Shown here in pieces: positions 1-8,719 of a stretch of DNA of 64,000 bases (the stretch's first letter is position 1; each line of letters begins with the position of its first letter). The notes below the pieces were generated by a model. That model was not told the DNA's origin, searched no databases, and saw only the letters and a program-made list of their open reading frames with translations. Position numbers and translations under genes: made by a program. The stretch is from Marisalimonas marina (GTDB lineage: Bacteria > Pseudomonadota > Alphaproteobacteria > Puniceispirillales > Marisalimonadaceae). The stretch lies in the NCBI GenBank assembly GCA_038131365.1, contig JAYPPH010000006.1:181732-245731 (forward strand), written 5' to 3'.

Positions 1-1133
1 CTAATAGCGTCTAAGAATAATGGGTATAATGTTCCTATTAGGACAGTAACGGTAGCAGTAGAAAAAAATAAATTATTTATTAAAAGTGCACTTTCTTTGC
101 TTATAAAATTAAATTGTATCTTTTGTTCTTTGAAAAGAGAGCTTTTAAGAGCGTATAAAATTAAAGGTCCACCAACTGATATAACTAGAATTACTAAAAT
201 GAAAATACCCCTAGATGGATCTGATGCAAAAGAATGAACTGATGTTAACAAACCTGACCTTACAATAAATGTACCTAATAACGAAAATGAAAACCCTAAA
301 ATTGATAAAAGCACACACCAATTAATGAATATAAGTCTTTTCTCTAGCATTCTGATTGAATGCAGTAATGCTGTCGCAACTAACCAAGGCATGAAAGAAG
401 CGTTTTCAACAGGGTCCCAAAACCACCAACCACCCCATCCTAATTCATAATAAGCCCACCAACTTCCAAGGGCTATACCAAGAGTTAAGGCAGACCAAGC
501 AATTGCAATCCAGGGTCTAATTTGTTGTGCCCATTCTCTATTAATTTCCCCTGTAATGAGAGCGGCAACTGCAAAAGAAAAGGAAACTGATAAACCAACA
601 TAACCAATATAAAGCATTGGTGGGTGAAATGCTAAACCAGGATCTTGAAGTAGGGGGTTTAGACCTCTTCCTTCGGATGCTAATGTATCCACTCTTTCAA
701 AAGGGTTGGATGTGAAAAGAATAAAAGCCAAGAACAAACATAAAATTACAGTTTGAACCCCAATAATTGAATATAATAATTTATTATTTTTATTTTTTCT
801 AGAAACCCAAAAGGTAAAAAAAGATAAAATTAATACCCATAGTAATAGTGAACCTTCATGATTTCCCCATGTTCCACTAATTTTGTAAAGCATTGGCTTA
901 AGTGAATGAGAATTATTTGAAACAATTAGTAATGAGAAATCAGAAATAATAAAACTATATGTTAATACAGAAAATGAAATTAATATAAATATGAAATTAA
1001 TAAGTACACTTTTTTTAATTACTTCGAGGGTTAACTCATTAAAATTATTTAAATTAAAAATCCAAAAAATTATCTGCATTATTGATGCGACAAATGTTAA
1101 GATAAGGAATATATGACCTATTTCAGGTATCAT
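1..1133 (-). CDS. ccmF: Cytochrome c-type biogenesis protein CcmF, N-terminal part (cut by window edge)
   Basis: CcmF is the membrane subunit of the haem lyase that attaches haem to apocytochrome c in the periplasm. The reading frame starts with ATG at 1133 and is open to the left edge, so about 377 of the usual 630-660 residues are present. The start MIPEIGHIFLIL is typical, followed by alternating hydrophobic segments. The tryptophan-rich WWD signature (GWGGWWFWDPVENASF) lies at about 390-440, preceded by GSWWAYYE. The start codon overlaps the ccmE stop by one base (TAATG), so translation is probably coupled. It is the last ccm gene visible; ccmG/ccmH would be expected further left, outside the window. 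Confidence 0.95.
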   Translation of the reverse strand, partial: MIPEIGHIFLILTFVASIMQIIFWIFNLNNFNELTLEVIKKSVLINFIFILISFSVLTYSFIISDFSLLIVSNNSHSLKPMLYKISGTWGNHEGSLLLWVLILSFFTFWVSRKNKNNKLLYSIIGVQTVILCLFLAFILFTSNPFERVDTLASEGRGLNPLLQDPGLAFHPPMLYIGYVGLSVSFSFAVAALITGEINREWAQQIRPWIAIAWSALTLGIALGSWWAYYELGWGGWWFWDPVENASFMPWLVATALLHSIRMLEKRLIFINWCVLLSILGFSFSLLGTFIVRSGLLTSVHSFASDPSRGIFILVILVISVGGPLILYALKSSLFKEQKIQFNFISKESALLINNLFFSTATVTVLIGTLYPLFLDAI

Positions 1134-1576
1134 TAGTTATCTTTGCCTTTCCAGGAACCATTTTTCTTTAACGCGTCTGCTACTTCAGGAGGCATATAAT
1201 TTTCATCATGCTTGGCAAGCACTTGATTTGCTATCAGTTTATCCTGATTGAAGATACCTTCAGCAACAATACCTTGTCCTTCTCTGAATAAATCTGGCAG
1301 TTGCCCATCAAAAATTACTGGTATTTCACTTTTCTTATCTGTGATTGTAAACTCTACAATATTTTTATTTTTTATCACTGAATTTTCAAGGACAAGTCCC
1401 CCAACTCTAATTTTACTTTCAATATTTTTACTGTCCGCATATTTGTTTTTTAACTCATTGGGAGTATAAAAATAAACAATGTTATCCCTGAGAGCAATTA
1501 ATACAAGTTGTGTAGCTACCGCTATTGTAAGGATAATTAAGGTGATTATGAATAATCTTCTATATTTTGGGTTCAT
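1133..1576 (-). CDS. ccmE: Periplasmic haem chaperone CcmE
   Basis: CcmE takes haem from the CcmABCD complex and hands it to CcmF. The 147-residue protein has one N-terminal membrane anchor (about residues 8-29) and an OB-fold domain. The haem-binding motif HDENY (H123 to Y127, pattern HxxxY) is intact and followed by the usual flexible tail. Length is normal. It sits between ccmD and ccmF and shares one base with the ccmF start. Confidence 0.96.
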   Translation of the reverse strand: MNPKYRRLFIITLIILTIAVATQLVLIALRDNIVYFYTPNELKNKYADSKNIESKIRVGGLVLENSVIKNKNIVEFTITDKKSEIPVIFDGQLPDLFREGQGIVAEGIFNQDKLIANQVLAKHDENYMPPEVADALKKNGSWKGKDN

Positions 1577-1612
1577 TATTATAGCTGCATTTATAAAATA
1601 GATTATAAGAAA

Positions 1613-1771
1613 TTAAATATTCTTTTTTGTTAATTGATTTAACATTCTTTTTGCTTTTTGGAACTTATGAATTGATCTTATATATAACAAGGATAAGCAG
1701 AATAAAGTTAAGAAATAACTTGGCCATATATAAACTTTGTATTCATCCATTTCCCATAAAATTTCAAACAT
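1613..1771 (-). CDS. ccmD: Small haem exporter protein CcmD
   Basis: A 52-residue frame from ATG at 1771 to TAA at 1613 fills the gap between ccmC and ccmE. It starts MFEILWEMDEYKVYIWPSYF, runs into one membrane segment (about residues 17-31), and ends in a basic helix (RSIHKFQKAKRMLNQLTKKN). Size, the short acidic N-terminus before a Y.WPSY entry into the membrane, and position in the operon all match CcmD, which stabilises CcmE with CcmC. The sequence family is weakly conserved, so context carries much of the call. Confidence 0.88.
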   Translation of the reverse strand: MFEILWEMDEYKVYIWPSYFLTLFCLSLLYIRSIHKFQKAKRMLNQLTKKNI

Positions 1772-1782
1772 AAACAGCTCTT

Positions 1783-2532
1783 TTAAGAAAATTCTTTTAA
1801 GTTTAATTTTAAGATTAATGCTTCACATTTTTTTTCCATTAACATTGTTTTGACGTTTATAATTATCAGATATAAGGAAAACAAACTAAAGCCTACCATC
1901 ATCAAGGCAAGAGGAAATAACATTTCTTTATCAATTGAAGGACCATCCATTCTCAGAATACTTGAGGGTTGATGCAGGGTATGCCACCAATCAACAGAAA
2001 ACTTAATAATTGGTAGATTAATTAGCCCTATTATGGCTAGTACTGAAGCAGTTTTGGATCCATCAATCTTTCTTTCAAAGGCATTGCTTAAAAGAATAAA
2101 TCCTAGATAAAAAAAGAACAATATTAGCATTGATGTTAATCTAGCATCCCAAACCCACCAAGTACCCCACATTGGCTTTCCCCATAAAGAGCCAGTAATT
2201 AAGGTCAAAACAGAAAAAATAAGTCCAATAGGGGCTATAGCATTTGCTATTAAGTCAGCTAATGGATGTTTCCATACTAAATAAAAAATGCATGAGATTG
2301 CTAGACTAAAATACAAAAATGATGCAAGCCATGCAGACGGGACATGAACGTACATTATCCTCACAGCATCGCCCTGTTGATAATCTTTTGGGCTGTCAAA
2401 TAGTCCATAATAAAGCCCTAAAGAAATCATCGTTGTAGATAATATGATCAAAGGTAATTGAAGGTTACCTGTTAATCTTGAAAATCTATGAGGATTTGCT
2501 AGCCAATCAAACACGAACGAATTTATCTCCAA
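1783..2532 (-). CDS. ccmC: Haem exporter protein CcmC
   Basis: CcmC binds haem on the periplasmic side and loads it onto CcmE. The 249-residue protein has six predicted membrane segments. The WWVWD haem-handling signature is at residues 125-129 within GKPMWGTWWVWDARLTSM, and the two axial histidines are H63 (YVHVPSAW) and H184 (WWHTLHQPSS). The start is TTG at 2532; no ATG is available near it, and no strong Shine-Dalgarno is visible. A 36-base gap separates it from ccmB. Confidence 0.96.
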   Translation of the reverse strand: MEINSFVFDWLANPHRFSRLTGNLQLPLIILSTTMISLGLYYGLFDSPKDYQQGDAVRIMYVHVPSAWLASFLYFSLAISCIFYLVWKHPLADLIANAIAPIGLIFSVLTLITGSLWGKPMWGTWWVWDARLTSMLILFFFYLGFILLSNAFERKIDGSKTASVLAIIGLINLPIIKFSVDWWHTLHQPSSILRMDGPSIDKEMLFPLALMMVGFSLFSLYLIIINVKTMLMEKKCEALILKLNLKEFS

Positions 2533-2568
2533 TTAATAGGTCTTTAATATTTTTATAACTAAACTTTT

Positions 2569-3261
2569 TCAACGTGCAATTGCTATTCTTATCAACAAAG
2601 CAGAAATAAATGGAGATATAACTAAATATATCAGTGTAAAAGCTATCAATAAAAGTAAGTTGTTAATAGGTTCTTGCCCTATTTTTATCGCTTCATTTAT
2701 TCCTACACCAAATATTAAGATAGGGATCATTAATGGTATGATCAATATAGGGAGCAAAATATTTCCTCTTTTTGCTCCTAATACTAAAGAAGCGCCATTT
2801 AACCCAATTAAAGATATAGCAAGACCACCAATTGACATGCCTAAAATCAACCAGGGCATTTGTTCTTTACCTATATTAAGTAAAATAAGAAATATAGGCG
2901 TACTTAAAATTAAAGGAAATATAATCATTATCCAATGTGAAATACTTCTGGATAATAGTACAATTTCAAGGGGTATAGAACTAGTAGCTAGTTGGTCAAA
3001 CCAACCATTTTCAAGATCTTTTTTTAGAGTTTTTTCTAAAGAGGGAATTATCGCTAAAATTAAACCAACCCATATTATAGCGTTTGAGATTATATCTAAA
3101 TTTTTTTTAATAGGTCCAATCCCAAACGTGAATAGTATTATGATCAAAAGCATAAAACTTATTATTGCAATAATGTCTATCAACGATCGATAATTAATTA
3201 ATAAATCTCTTTTTAGATGTGTAATGAACACTAATGTCCAGCTTAAATTGTTTGAACTCAT
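2569..3261 (-). CDS. ccmB: Haem exporter ABC permease CcmB
   Basis: CcmB is the permease of the CcmAB ABC transporter, which powers release of holo-CcmE. The protein has 230 residues and six hydrophobic segments. The early motif DLLINYRSLIDI and the ENGWFDQLATSSIPLEIVLL stretch match the ELENGWLDQLLLSP region of the family. Its ATG overlaps the ccmA stop by four bases (ATGA), showing tight coupling. An antisense frame of 177 codons over this gene is a shadow. Confidence 0.95.
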   Translation of the reverse strand: MSSNNLSWTLVFITHLKRDLLINYRSLIDIIAIISFMLLIIILFTFGIGPIKKNLDIISNAIIWVGLILAIIPSLEKTLKKDLENGWFDQLATSSIPLEIVLLSRSISHWIMIIFPLILSTPIFLILLNIGKEQMPWLILGMSIGGLAISLIGLNGASLVLGAKRGNILLPILIIPLMIPILIFGVGINEAIKIGQEPINNLLLLIAFTLIYLVISPFISALLIRIAIAR

Positions 3262-3902
3262 GACATTTTCTTTTCTTTTATCAAATCTAAATCTAAAATT
3301 TCATGTTTTCTTTTAAATAAGTTACTGTCGTGTGTAGTGAGAATTATAGTTCCGTTTGTTTTTAAAAAATTGTTTATTAATTCCTTAAAAAGTAAGGTGC
3401 TTTTTTCATCAAGATCGTTAGAAGGTTCATCTAGTAGCCAAAACTTTACTTCAAAAATAAAAGAAAAATATAATCTAGCCAAAGCTGCTCTTTTTTTTAA
3501 ACCTTCAGAGCATTGTGAAATATACAAATTAGAAAATTTTTCCATATCCACGCTTCTTAATGCTTTAATTAGATTTTCTTTAGAGGTTGACCAACCCTTC
3601 ATTTGTAACCACGCTAATAAATTTTCTAAAACAGTTAACTCTTGTGAAAGACCTTTTTTAGCATCAACATAAATTAGTTTTTCAACCCAAAGGCTTTTAT
3701 CTAAGTTAACATCAACGTTTTGATATGAAATATTACCTTCTTCAGCTGGTATAAAACCTGCGATAGTTCTTAGTAAGGTAGTCTTCCCAGAACCATTTTT
3801 ACCTTTTACAAGCGTTAAACATGATGATTTGAATGAGGTGTTAAGGTTAGAAAATACAATACTGTTTCCTCTTAATATGGTCAGGTTATTTAGTTCAAGC
3901 AT
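3258..3902 (-). CDS. ccmA: Haem exporter ATP-binding protein CcmA
   Basis: CcmA is the ATPase of the CcmAB complex. The 214-residue protein has Walker A GKNGSGKTT at residues 34-42, a degenerate signature motif (CSEGLKKRAALARL, about 131-144), Walker B WLLDEPSNDLD with D158/E159, and the switch histidine H191 (TTHDSN). It is the first gene of the leftward ccmABCDEF operon. The upstream gap to the divergent CoA-transferase (3903-4067) must hold both promoters. Confidence 0.96.
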   Translation of the reverse strand: MLELNNLTILRGNSIVFSNLNTSFKSSCLTLVKGKNGSGKTTLLRTIAGFIPAEEGNISYQNVDVNLDKSLWVEKLIYVDAKKGLSQELTVLENLLAWLQMKGWSTSKENLIKALRSVDMEKFSNLYISQCSEGLKKRAALARLYFSFIFEVKFWLLDEPSNDLDEKSTLLFKELINNFLKTNGTIILTTHDSNLFKRKHEILDLDLIKEKKMS

Positions 3903-4067
3903 AGATCTTCCAAGTTAAAACTTTACAATTCCTATTTTTATATAATTATTAAACAAAAGTCTTGTAAGTTAATTAAGTTTTTGCTGCAGTTTTATTATTC
4001 TTAATTGCCTCTTATTGATTGGCTTGACTAAATTATAATTGTTTTAAATTTTGTATTGGTATTTCTC

Positions 4068-5261
4068 ATGAATAAAAAACCCTTAGAAGGTATAAGAATT
4101 ATTGATGCTTCTTCAATATTAATGGTGCCATATTGTACAAGATTATTAGCTGATATGGGTGCTGAAATTATAAAAGTAGAGACTCTCAATGGAGATAACA
4201 CTCGCTATATCGGTCCCAGTGTAAATAAAGGTATGGGTGCTGTATTTCTTAATATAAATAGAAATAAAAAAAGTATTTGTATTGATTTAAAATCGGCTGA
4301 AGGCAGATTAATTATTTATAAATTGATAAAAATATCTGATGTATTTGTATCCAATATTAGAAAAGCTTCTCTAAATAAAATAAAATTAAGGCATTCAGAT
4401 TTCAAAAAACTTAATCCCAAGATAATCACAGCGAATGCTGTAGGCTTTTCTTCTGAAGGACCGTATGCAGGTTTGCCAGCTTTTGATGATACTATACAAG
4501 CGATAAGTGGGATGGCAGCCTATCAAGAAGTTTATTCAAGTCAACCTAGTTACACTTCTGGAGCAACTGCTGATAAAGTTACTGGTATTATGCTTGGCAT
4601 GTCTATACTAGGTGCATTATTTAATAGAGAAAAAAATGGGACAGGAGCAGAGATAGAAGTTCCTATGATGGAAACAATGGTTGATTTTACACTTGTTGAA
4701 CATCTCTATGGTTTTAACTTTATACCACCAAAAGCACCACCAGTTTATCCTAGACAATCATCACCTAATAGAAAGCCTTATAAGACCAAGGATGGTTTTG
4801 TTGCAGTACTTCCTTATAGCGATGAACAATGGTTACGATTTTTTAAATTAGTAGGTAAAGAAGAAATTTTAAAAGATACAAGATTTTCAACTCTTAAAAG
4901 TAGAAATGAAAATATAGATTTATTATATCAAATGCTTTCAAATGAACTTACAAAAAAAGAAACTGACTATTGGCTTGAAGCACTTAAAAAAAGTGATATT
5001 CCGGCAGCTAAAGTTAATTTCCCTGAAGAAATTTTTAAGGACAAGCATCTTCAAGAGACAAATTTTTTTAGAGAAACAAATCATCCTTCTGAAGGAAATC
5101 TTCTATATCCAAAGTTTCCTGTGAAATTTGAAAATACCAATAATGATGAAACATTACACGCACCTAATCTCGGAGAAAATACAAAAGAAATTTTAGTTGA
5201 TTTAGGCTATTCAGAATTTGAGATTGAGACTTTAGTTACTAAAAGTATAATCAAAATTTAG
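4068..5261 (+). CDS. Class III CoA-transferase (CaiB/BaiF family)
   Basis: Family III CoA-transferases move CoA between carboxylic acids through an aspartyl-CoA intermediate. The protein (397 residues from ATG 4068) has the N-terminal DASSILMVPYCTRLLADMGA fold start, the GFSSEGPYAG loop and the nucleophilic aspartate at about residue 140 (PAFDDTIQAISGMAAYQ). A TTG twelve bases upstream (4056) is in frame, but the ATG gives the usual family N-terminus. The gene is followed after 18 bases by a dehydrogenase on the same strand and faces a ThDP enzyme and an SDR, suggesting a shared catabolic route. The substrate cannot be told from sequence; alpha-methylacyl-CoA, formyl-CoA and itaconate-type enzymes all belong here. 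Confidence 0.9.
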   Translation: MNKKPLEGIRIIDASSILMVPYCTRLLADMGAEIIKVETLNGDNTRYIGPSVNKGMGAVFLNINRNKKSICIDLKSAEGRLIIYKLIKISDVFVSNIRKASLNKIKLRHSDFKKLNPKIITANAVGFSSEGPYAGLPAFDDTIQAISGMAAYQEVYSSQPSYTSGATADKVTGIMLGMSILGALFNREKNGTGAEIEVPMMETMVDFTLVEHLYGFNFIPPKAPPVYPRQSSPNRKPYKTKDGFVAVLPYSDEQWLRFFKLVGKEEILKDTRFSTLKSRNENIDLLYQMLSNELTKKETDYWLEALKKSDIPAAKVNFPEEIFKDKHLQETNFFRETNHPSEGNLLYPKFPVKFENTNNDETLHAPNLGENTKEILVDLGYSEFEIETLVTKSIIKI

Positions 5262-5279
5262 AGTGAAAAGGGAAGTAAA

Positions 5280-6125
5280 ATGAAAATTAATAGAGTTGGA
5301 TTTGTTGGTCTGGGTGCTATGGGCTCTGTAATGTCTCCATTACTTGCAAAAGCAGGCTATCAAGTTCTAGGTTATGACTTAATAGCAAAAATTGAAAAAT
5401 CATCAGGGGTAAAACAATTAGATACATTAGATGGTTTTGTCGAGATCGATGCTGTTATTCTTATGTTACCAAATAGTAAAATAGTATCAGAAGTCACAAC
5501 CAAACTTTTAGAATTAAATAGTCAATTTATTATAATAGACATGTCTTCCAGCGATCCTCGTGAGACTAAAAAACTAGGTAATATTATTAGTTCTAAGGGT
5601 TTAAAGTTTATAGATGCTCCTGTTTCTGGAGGAGTATCAAGAGCAAAGATTGGTGATTTGATGATTATGGCAGGGGGTAATGAAGAAGATATTTTAGAAG
5701 TAAATGATCTTTTATCTATAATGGGAACAGTCCAATATGCAGGACCGTTAGGTTCTGGCCACGCTATCAAGGCCCTTAATAATTATGTATCTGCTGCTGG
5801 ATTAATTGCTAGTTTTGAAGCCTTAAAAACAGCTCGTTCATTTGGAATTAAACCAGAAAATTTTTTAAAAATTATAAATGGAGCTACAGGTAAAAATAAT
5901 ACAACTGAAGTTAAATTGGACAAGTTTGTTGTATCAGAAAAATTTAATTCTGGGTTTGCTTTGGATCTGATGGTAAAAGATGTATCTATTGCTAATAGTT
6001 TAATTAAAGACTTGTCTTCTGATAATCCACTTTCAAACGATGTTCGTAATTATCTTTCTAAATCTCTAGATTTGCTTGGAGGTAACCCAGACCATACAGA
6101 AGTTTATAAAGTAATTAAGAAATAA
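5280..6125 (+). CDS. NAD(P)-dependent beta-hydroxyacid dehydrogenase (3-hydroxyisobutyrate dehydrogenase family)
   Basis: This 281-residue enzyme belongs to the family of 3-hydroxyisobutyrate dehydrogenase and tartronate semialdehyde reductase. The Rossmann motif GFVGLGAMG is at residues 7-15, the substrate loop DAPVSGGVSRAKIGDL at 112-127, and the catalytic lysine is K164 in GSGHAIKALNN. It is probably co-transcribed with the CoA-transferase 18 bases upstream. Substrate is open: a semialdehyde or 2- or 3-hydroxyacid derived from the neighbouring reactions is the best inference. Confidence 0.9.
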   Translation: MKINRVGFVGLGAMGSVMSPLLAKAGYQVLGYDLIAKIEKSSGVKQLDTLDGFVEIDAVILMLPNSKIVSEVTTKLLELNSQFIIIDMSSSDPRETKKLGNIISSKGLKFIDAPVSGGVSRAKIGDLMIMAGGNEEDILEVNDLLSIMGTVQYAGPLGSGHAIKALNNYVSAAGLIASFEALKTARSFGIKPENFLKIINGATGKNNTTEVKLDKFVVSEKFNSGFALDLMVKDVSIANSLIKDLSSDNPLSNDVRNYLSKSLDLLGGNPDHTEVYKVIKK

Positions 6126-6166
6126 CTTTCATTATCATATTAACCTCTTAGTAATGAAAAAGAGAA

Positions 6167-7825
6167 TTATTTCATTTGAAGTTGAGTTAGGGTAGTAGTG
6201 CTAGTATTTAACTCCAAACTCATTTTAAATTCTATTAGAGAAGGACCATCAACTTCCATAGCTTTCTTAATTGTTGGAATAACTTCTTCAACTTCATTTA
6301 TTGTAAAACATTTTAAACCAAAACTTTCACCATATTTAGCGAAATTGGGATTTACTAAATTTGTTGCATAGTGGTTCCTTGTGGGAAAGTGTACTTCTTG
6401 ATGGTATCGAATTGTTCCATAATGCTGATTATTTGCAACTATAACTCTAATTTTTGCTTTTTGTGCTACTGCTGTAGCTAGTTCAGAGCCTGTCATTAAT
6501 GCTCCACCATCACCCACGATAGAAAAGATCTGTCTGTCTGGATATCTAAGTGACGCTGCAACTCCAGCAGGAATACCCATTCCCATAGCACCTATTTCTG
6601 ATCCTATTAATCTCATTGACGATTTAAAAGGAAATCTATGATGCATCCAACTTGTAAAATTCCCAGCATCATTGGTTATAATAGAATTTTGAGGTGCAAG
6701 CTTACCTAAGCCATCTATTAAATGTGCAAAGTCCAAGCCATCATTAGCATTGCGAGGAGGTTTGGTAGCATCATTTTCTAAATATCTTTTGTGGCACAAT
6801 TTAACCCATTCATCTTTATTAGAACTTGTTTTGGTATCTTCAATTAATGAAAGTTGCTCTAAAAAATTTTCACCATCCGCAACTATACTTAAGTCTGTTC
6901 TAAAAATTTTACCAATACTATTGGGGTCAGGTAAAACATGTATAAATTTTTGTGTTGATGATGGAAACTTGTAAGCCATATTGGGTACCCCATTAAACCT
7001 ATGCCCTACAACTAGTACCAAGTCTGCCTCAAGAGCATTTTGCCTAATAGGTTCAGGTGGTCTTAAACCCAATTCACCTGCGTAATGTTTATGGTCATGA
7101 GAGAAAATATCTTGATGTTCATATGTACATAGTACGGGAAGATTGTATTTTTCAGCTACAATTTGAACAAGCTTTCTTGCTTTGTCTGATACATGAATTT
7201 GTCCACCAACAACAATAACTGGTCTTATAGCAGAATTTAATTCATCAGATACTTCTTTTACTTTTGAAGGAAAGGCAAGTGGTGGATTGATTTTAATTTT
7301 CTTTACGTCTTCAATTTCAACTTTTGCCTCTAGTACATCTGTGGGAATAGCAATTACAACTGGTCCAGGAATACCACTTTCAGCAATATGAAAAGCTCTT
7401 GCTGTTACATTCGCAATTTCACTTGGTGTATTAATTTGTTCAATATGTTTGGCCATATCAGAAAAAGTTTTATTAAAATCCATTTCTTGCAAATGCATTT
7501 TACCAGTACTAATTCTATTTACTTGGCCAATAAATAAAACCATTGGGATTCCCCCTTGATGTGCGGAGTGCACAGCAATAGAGGCATTAGTTGCTCCTGG
7601 GCCTCTGCTAACGAATGCAACACCTGCCTTACCTGTACACTTGGCGTCAGCTACTGCCATAAACCCTGCGCCTCCTTCATGCCTACAAGTAACAACGTCT
7701 ATTCCAGGCGAATGTAATAACTCGTCCATTACTGACAAATAAGATTCACCAGGCACACAAAAAAATCTGTCTACACCATGATTTTTAAGGGTCTGAACAA
7801 AAACAGAAGCAGCTTTTTTAGTCAT
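6167..7825 (-). CDS. ThDP-dependent enzyme of the acetolactate synthase / 2-hydroxyacyl lyase superfamily
   Basis: The 552-residue protein has all three ThDP-enzyme domains. The catalytic glutamate that activates the cofactor is E50 (CRHEGGAGF), and the ThDP/Mg motif runs from GDG (438-440) to NN (465-466). E50 rules out glyoxylate carboligase, which has valine there. No regulatory small subunit lies next to it, and the flavin-binding features of true AHAS are not obvious, so biosynthetic IlvB is unlikely. A class III CoA-transferase nearby makes an oxalyl-CoA decarboxylase or 2-hydroxyacyl-CoA lyase-like role possible, but unproven. It is downstream of the SDR at 7847 with a 21-base gap. Confidence 0.88.
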   Translation of the reverse strand: MTKKAASVFVQTLKNHGVDRFFCVPGESYLSVMDELLHSPGIDVVTCRHEGGAGFMAVADAKCTGKAGVAFVSRGPGATNASIAVHSAHQGGIPMVLFIGQVNRISTGKMHLQEMDFNKTFSDMAKHIEQINTPSEIANVTARAFHIAESGIPGPVVIAIPTDVLEAKVEIEDVKKIKINPPLAFPSKVKEVSDELNSAIRPVIVVGGQIHVSDKARKLVQIVAEKYNLPVLCTYEHQDIFSHDHKHYAGELGLRPPEPIRQNALEADLVLVVGHRFNGVPNMAYKFPSSTQKFIHVLPDPNSIGKIFRTDLSIVADGENFLEQLSLIEDTKTSSNKDEWVKLCHKRYLENDATKPPRNANDGLDFAHLIDGLGKLAPQNSIITNDAGNFTSWMHHRFPFKSSMRLIGSEIGAMGMGIPAGVAASLRYPDRQIFSIVGDGGALMTGSELATAVAQKAKIRVIVANNQHYGTIRYHQEVHFPTRNHYATNLVNPNFAKYGESFGLKCFTINEVEEVIPTIKKAMEVDGPSLIEFKMSLELNTSTTTLTQLQMK

Positions 7826-7846
7826 TTGAATAATCTTCCTTAATTT

Positions 7847-8626
7847 TTATATTGTTGGTTTCTTCCCACCATCTAGATTTATTTCAGTACCAGTGAGATG
7901 ACGCATTTTAGGATTACATAAAAAATAAGTTAACTCTGCAACTTCCTCGGGGGTACCAAATCTGTCTAAACCAATGTTCTGGAGTGCTTTTTTTTCTGCT
8001 TCATCATAACTAATTCCCTCTCTATCTGCATTGCTTTGGATAATAGTTATTAAACGGTCTGTTGAAGTCATGCCTGGGTTAATTGAGTTCACGTTAACAC
8101 CATCTGATAAACCTCTTTTTGATAAAGCTTTTGTAAAGTTTAAAAATGCGGCATTAACGGCTCCACCTACCATAAAAAATGGATCTGGTGAGTGGCTCAT
8201 TGCACCATTGATTGAAACTATCCATCCTTTATTTTTAGAAAGAGTTGGCCAAAAAGCTTTTGACAATCTCACAGCACTATAAAATTTGAGTGCAAATCCG
8301 TCTTCAAAATCTTCAAAAGGTTGTGTAATAAAATCACCACTTTTAGTAGCTCCAGCACTAAAAACTAAAGTGTCAAAATTTTCAAATTTATTTTCAATTA
8401 TTTTAATTGCACTTTCGCATCCTTCTTTTGTTTTTAGATTTGACGCATGAAAATAAATTTTACTTTTATATTTTTTTTCTAATTCAGATGCTGTTTTTTT
8501 TAAATTTTCTTCATTAGATGCTAATAAAAAAACATCTATGTTTTCTTTTGCAAAACGTTCTGCTATCGCCTTCCCAATTCCTTTACTGCCTCCAGTAATT
8601 ACTGCTTTTCTATTTATATTGTTCAT
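7847..8626 (-). CDS. SDR-fold protein lacking the Ser-Tyr-Lys catalytic triad
   Basis: The 259-residue protein has the classical SDR Rossmann start TGGSKGIGKAIA (11-22), the C-terminal NPGM and GTEINLDGGK segments, and normal length. Aligning AAFLNFTKAL with the usual ASKAALxxFTKAL stretch puts G154 at the catalytic tyrosine and N158 at the lysine (GGAVN instead of YxxxK). The catalytic serine position falls in SINGAM (about N140/G141), also without serine. NAG is SAG. So the fold and cofactor pocket look kept but classical oxidoreductase chemistry should be lost. It precedes the ThDP enzyme by 21 bases in the same operon. Confidence 0.85.
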   Translation of the reverse strand: MNNINRKAVITGGSKGIGKAIAERFAKENIDVFLLASNEENLKKTASELEKKYKSKIYFHASNLKTKEGCESAIKIIENKFENFDTLVFSAGATKSGDFITQPFEDFEDGFALKFYSAVRLSKAFWPTLSKNKGWIVSINGAMSHSPDPFFMVGGAVNAAFLNFTKALSKRGLSDGVNVNSINPGMTSTDRLITIIQSNADREGISYDEAEKKALQNIGLDRFGTPEEVAELTYFLCNPKMRHLTGTEINLDGGKKPTI

Positions 8627-8719
8627 TTATTTCTCCTAGAATATTTTTATATTATAGATCATTTTAAAAAGTGTATATTATATTTTATAGAGATCTTAAT
8701 TATCCATAAGAGTAATTAA

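Noticed and set aside
2660..3193. 177-codon plus-strand frame opposite ccmB
   Set aside because: It is the antisense shadow of a well-supported membrane gene and has no family features.
6167..7825. Glyoxylate carboligase paired with tartronate semialdehyde reductase
   Set aside because: The dehydrogenase would fit, but the ThDP enzyme keeps glutamate E50, whereas glyoxylate carboligase has valine.
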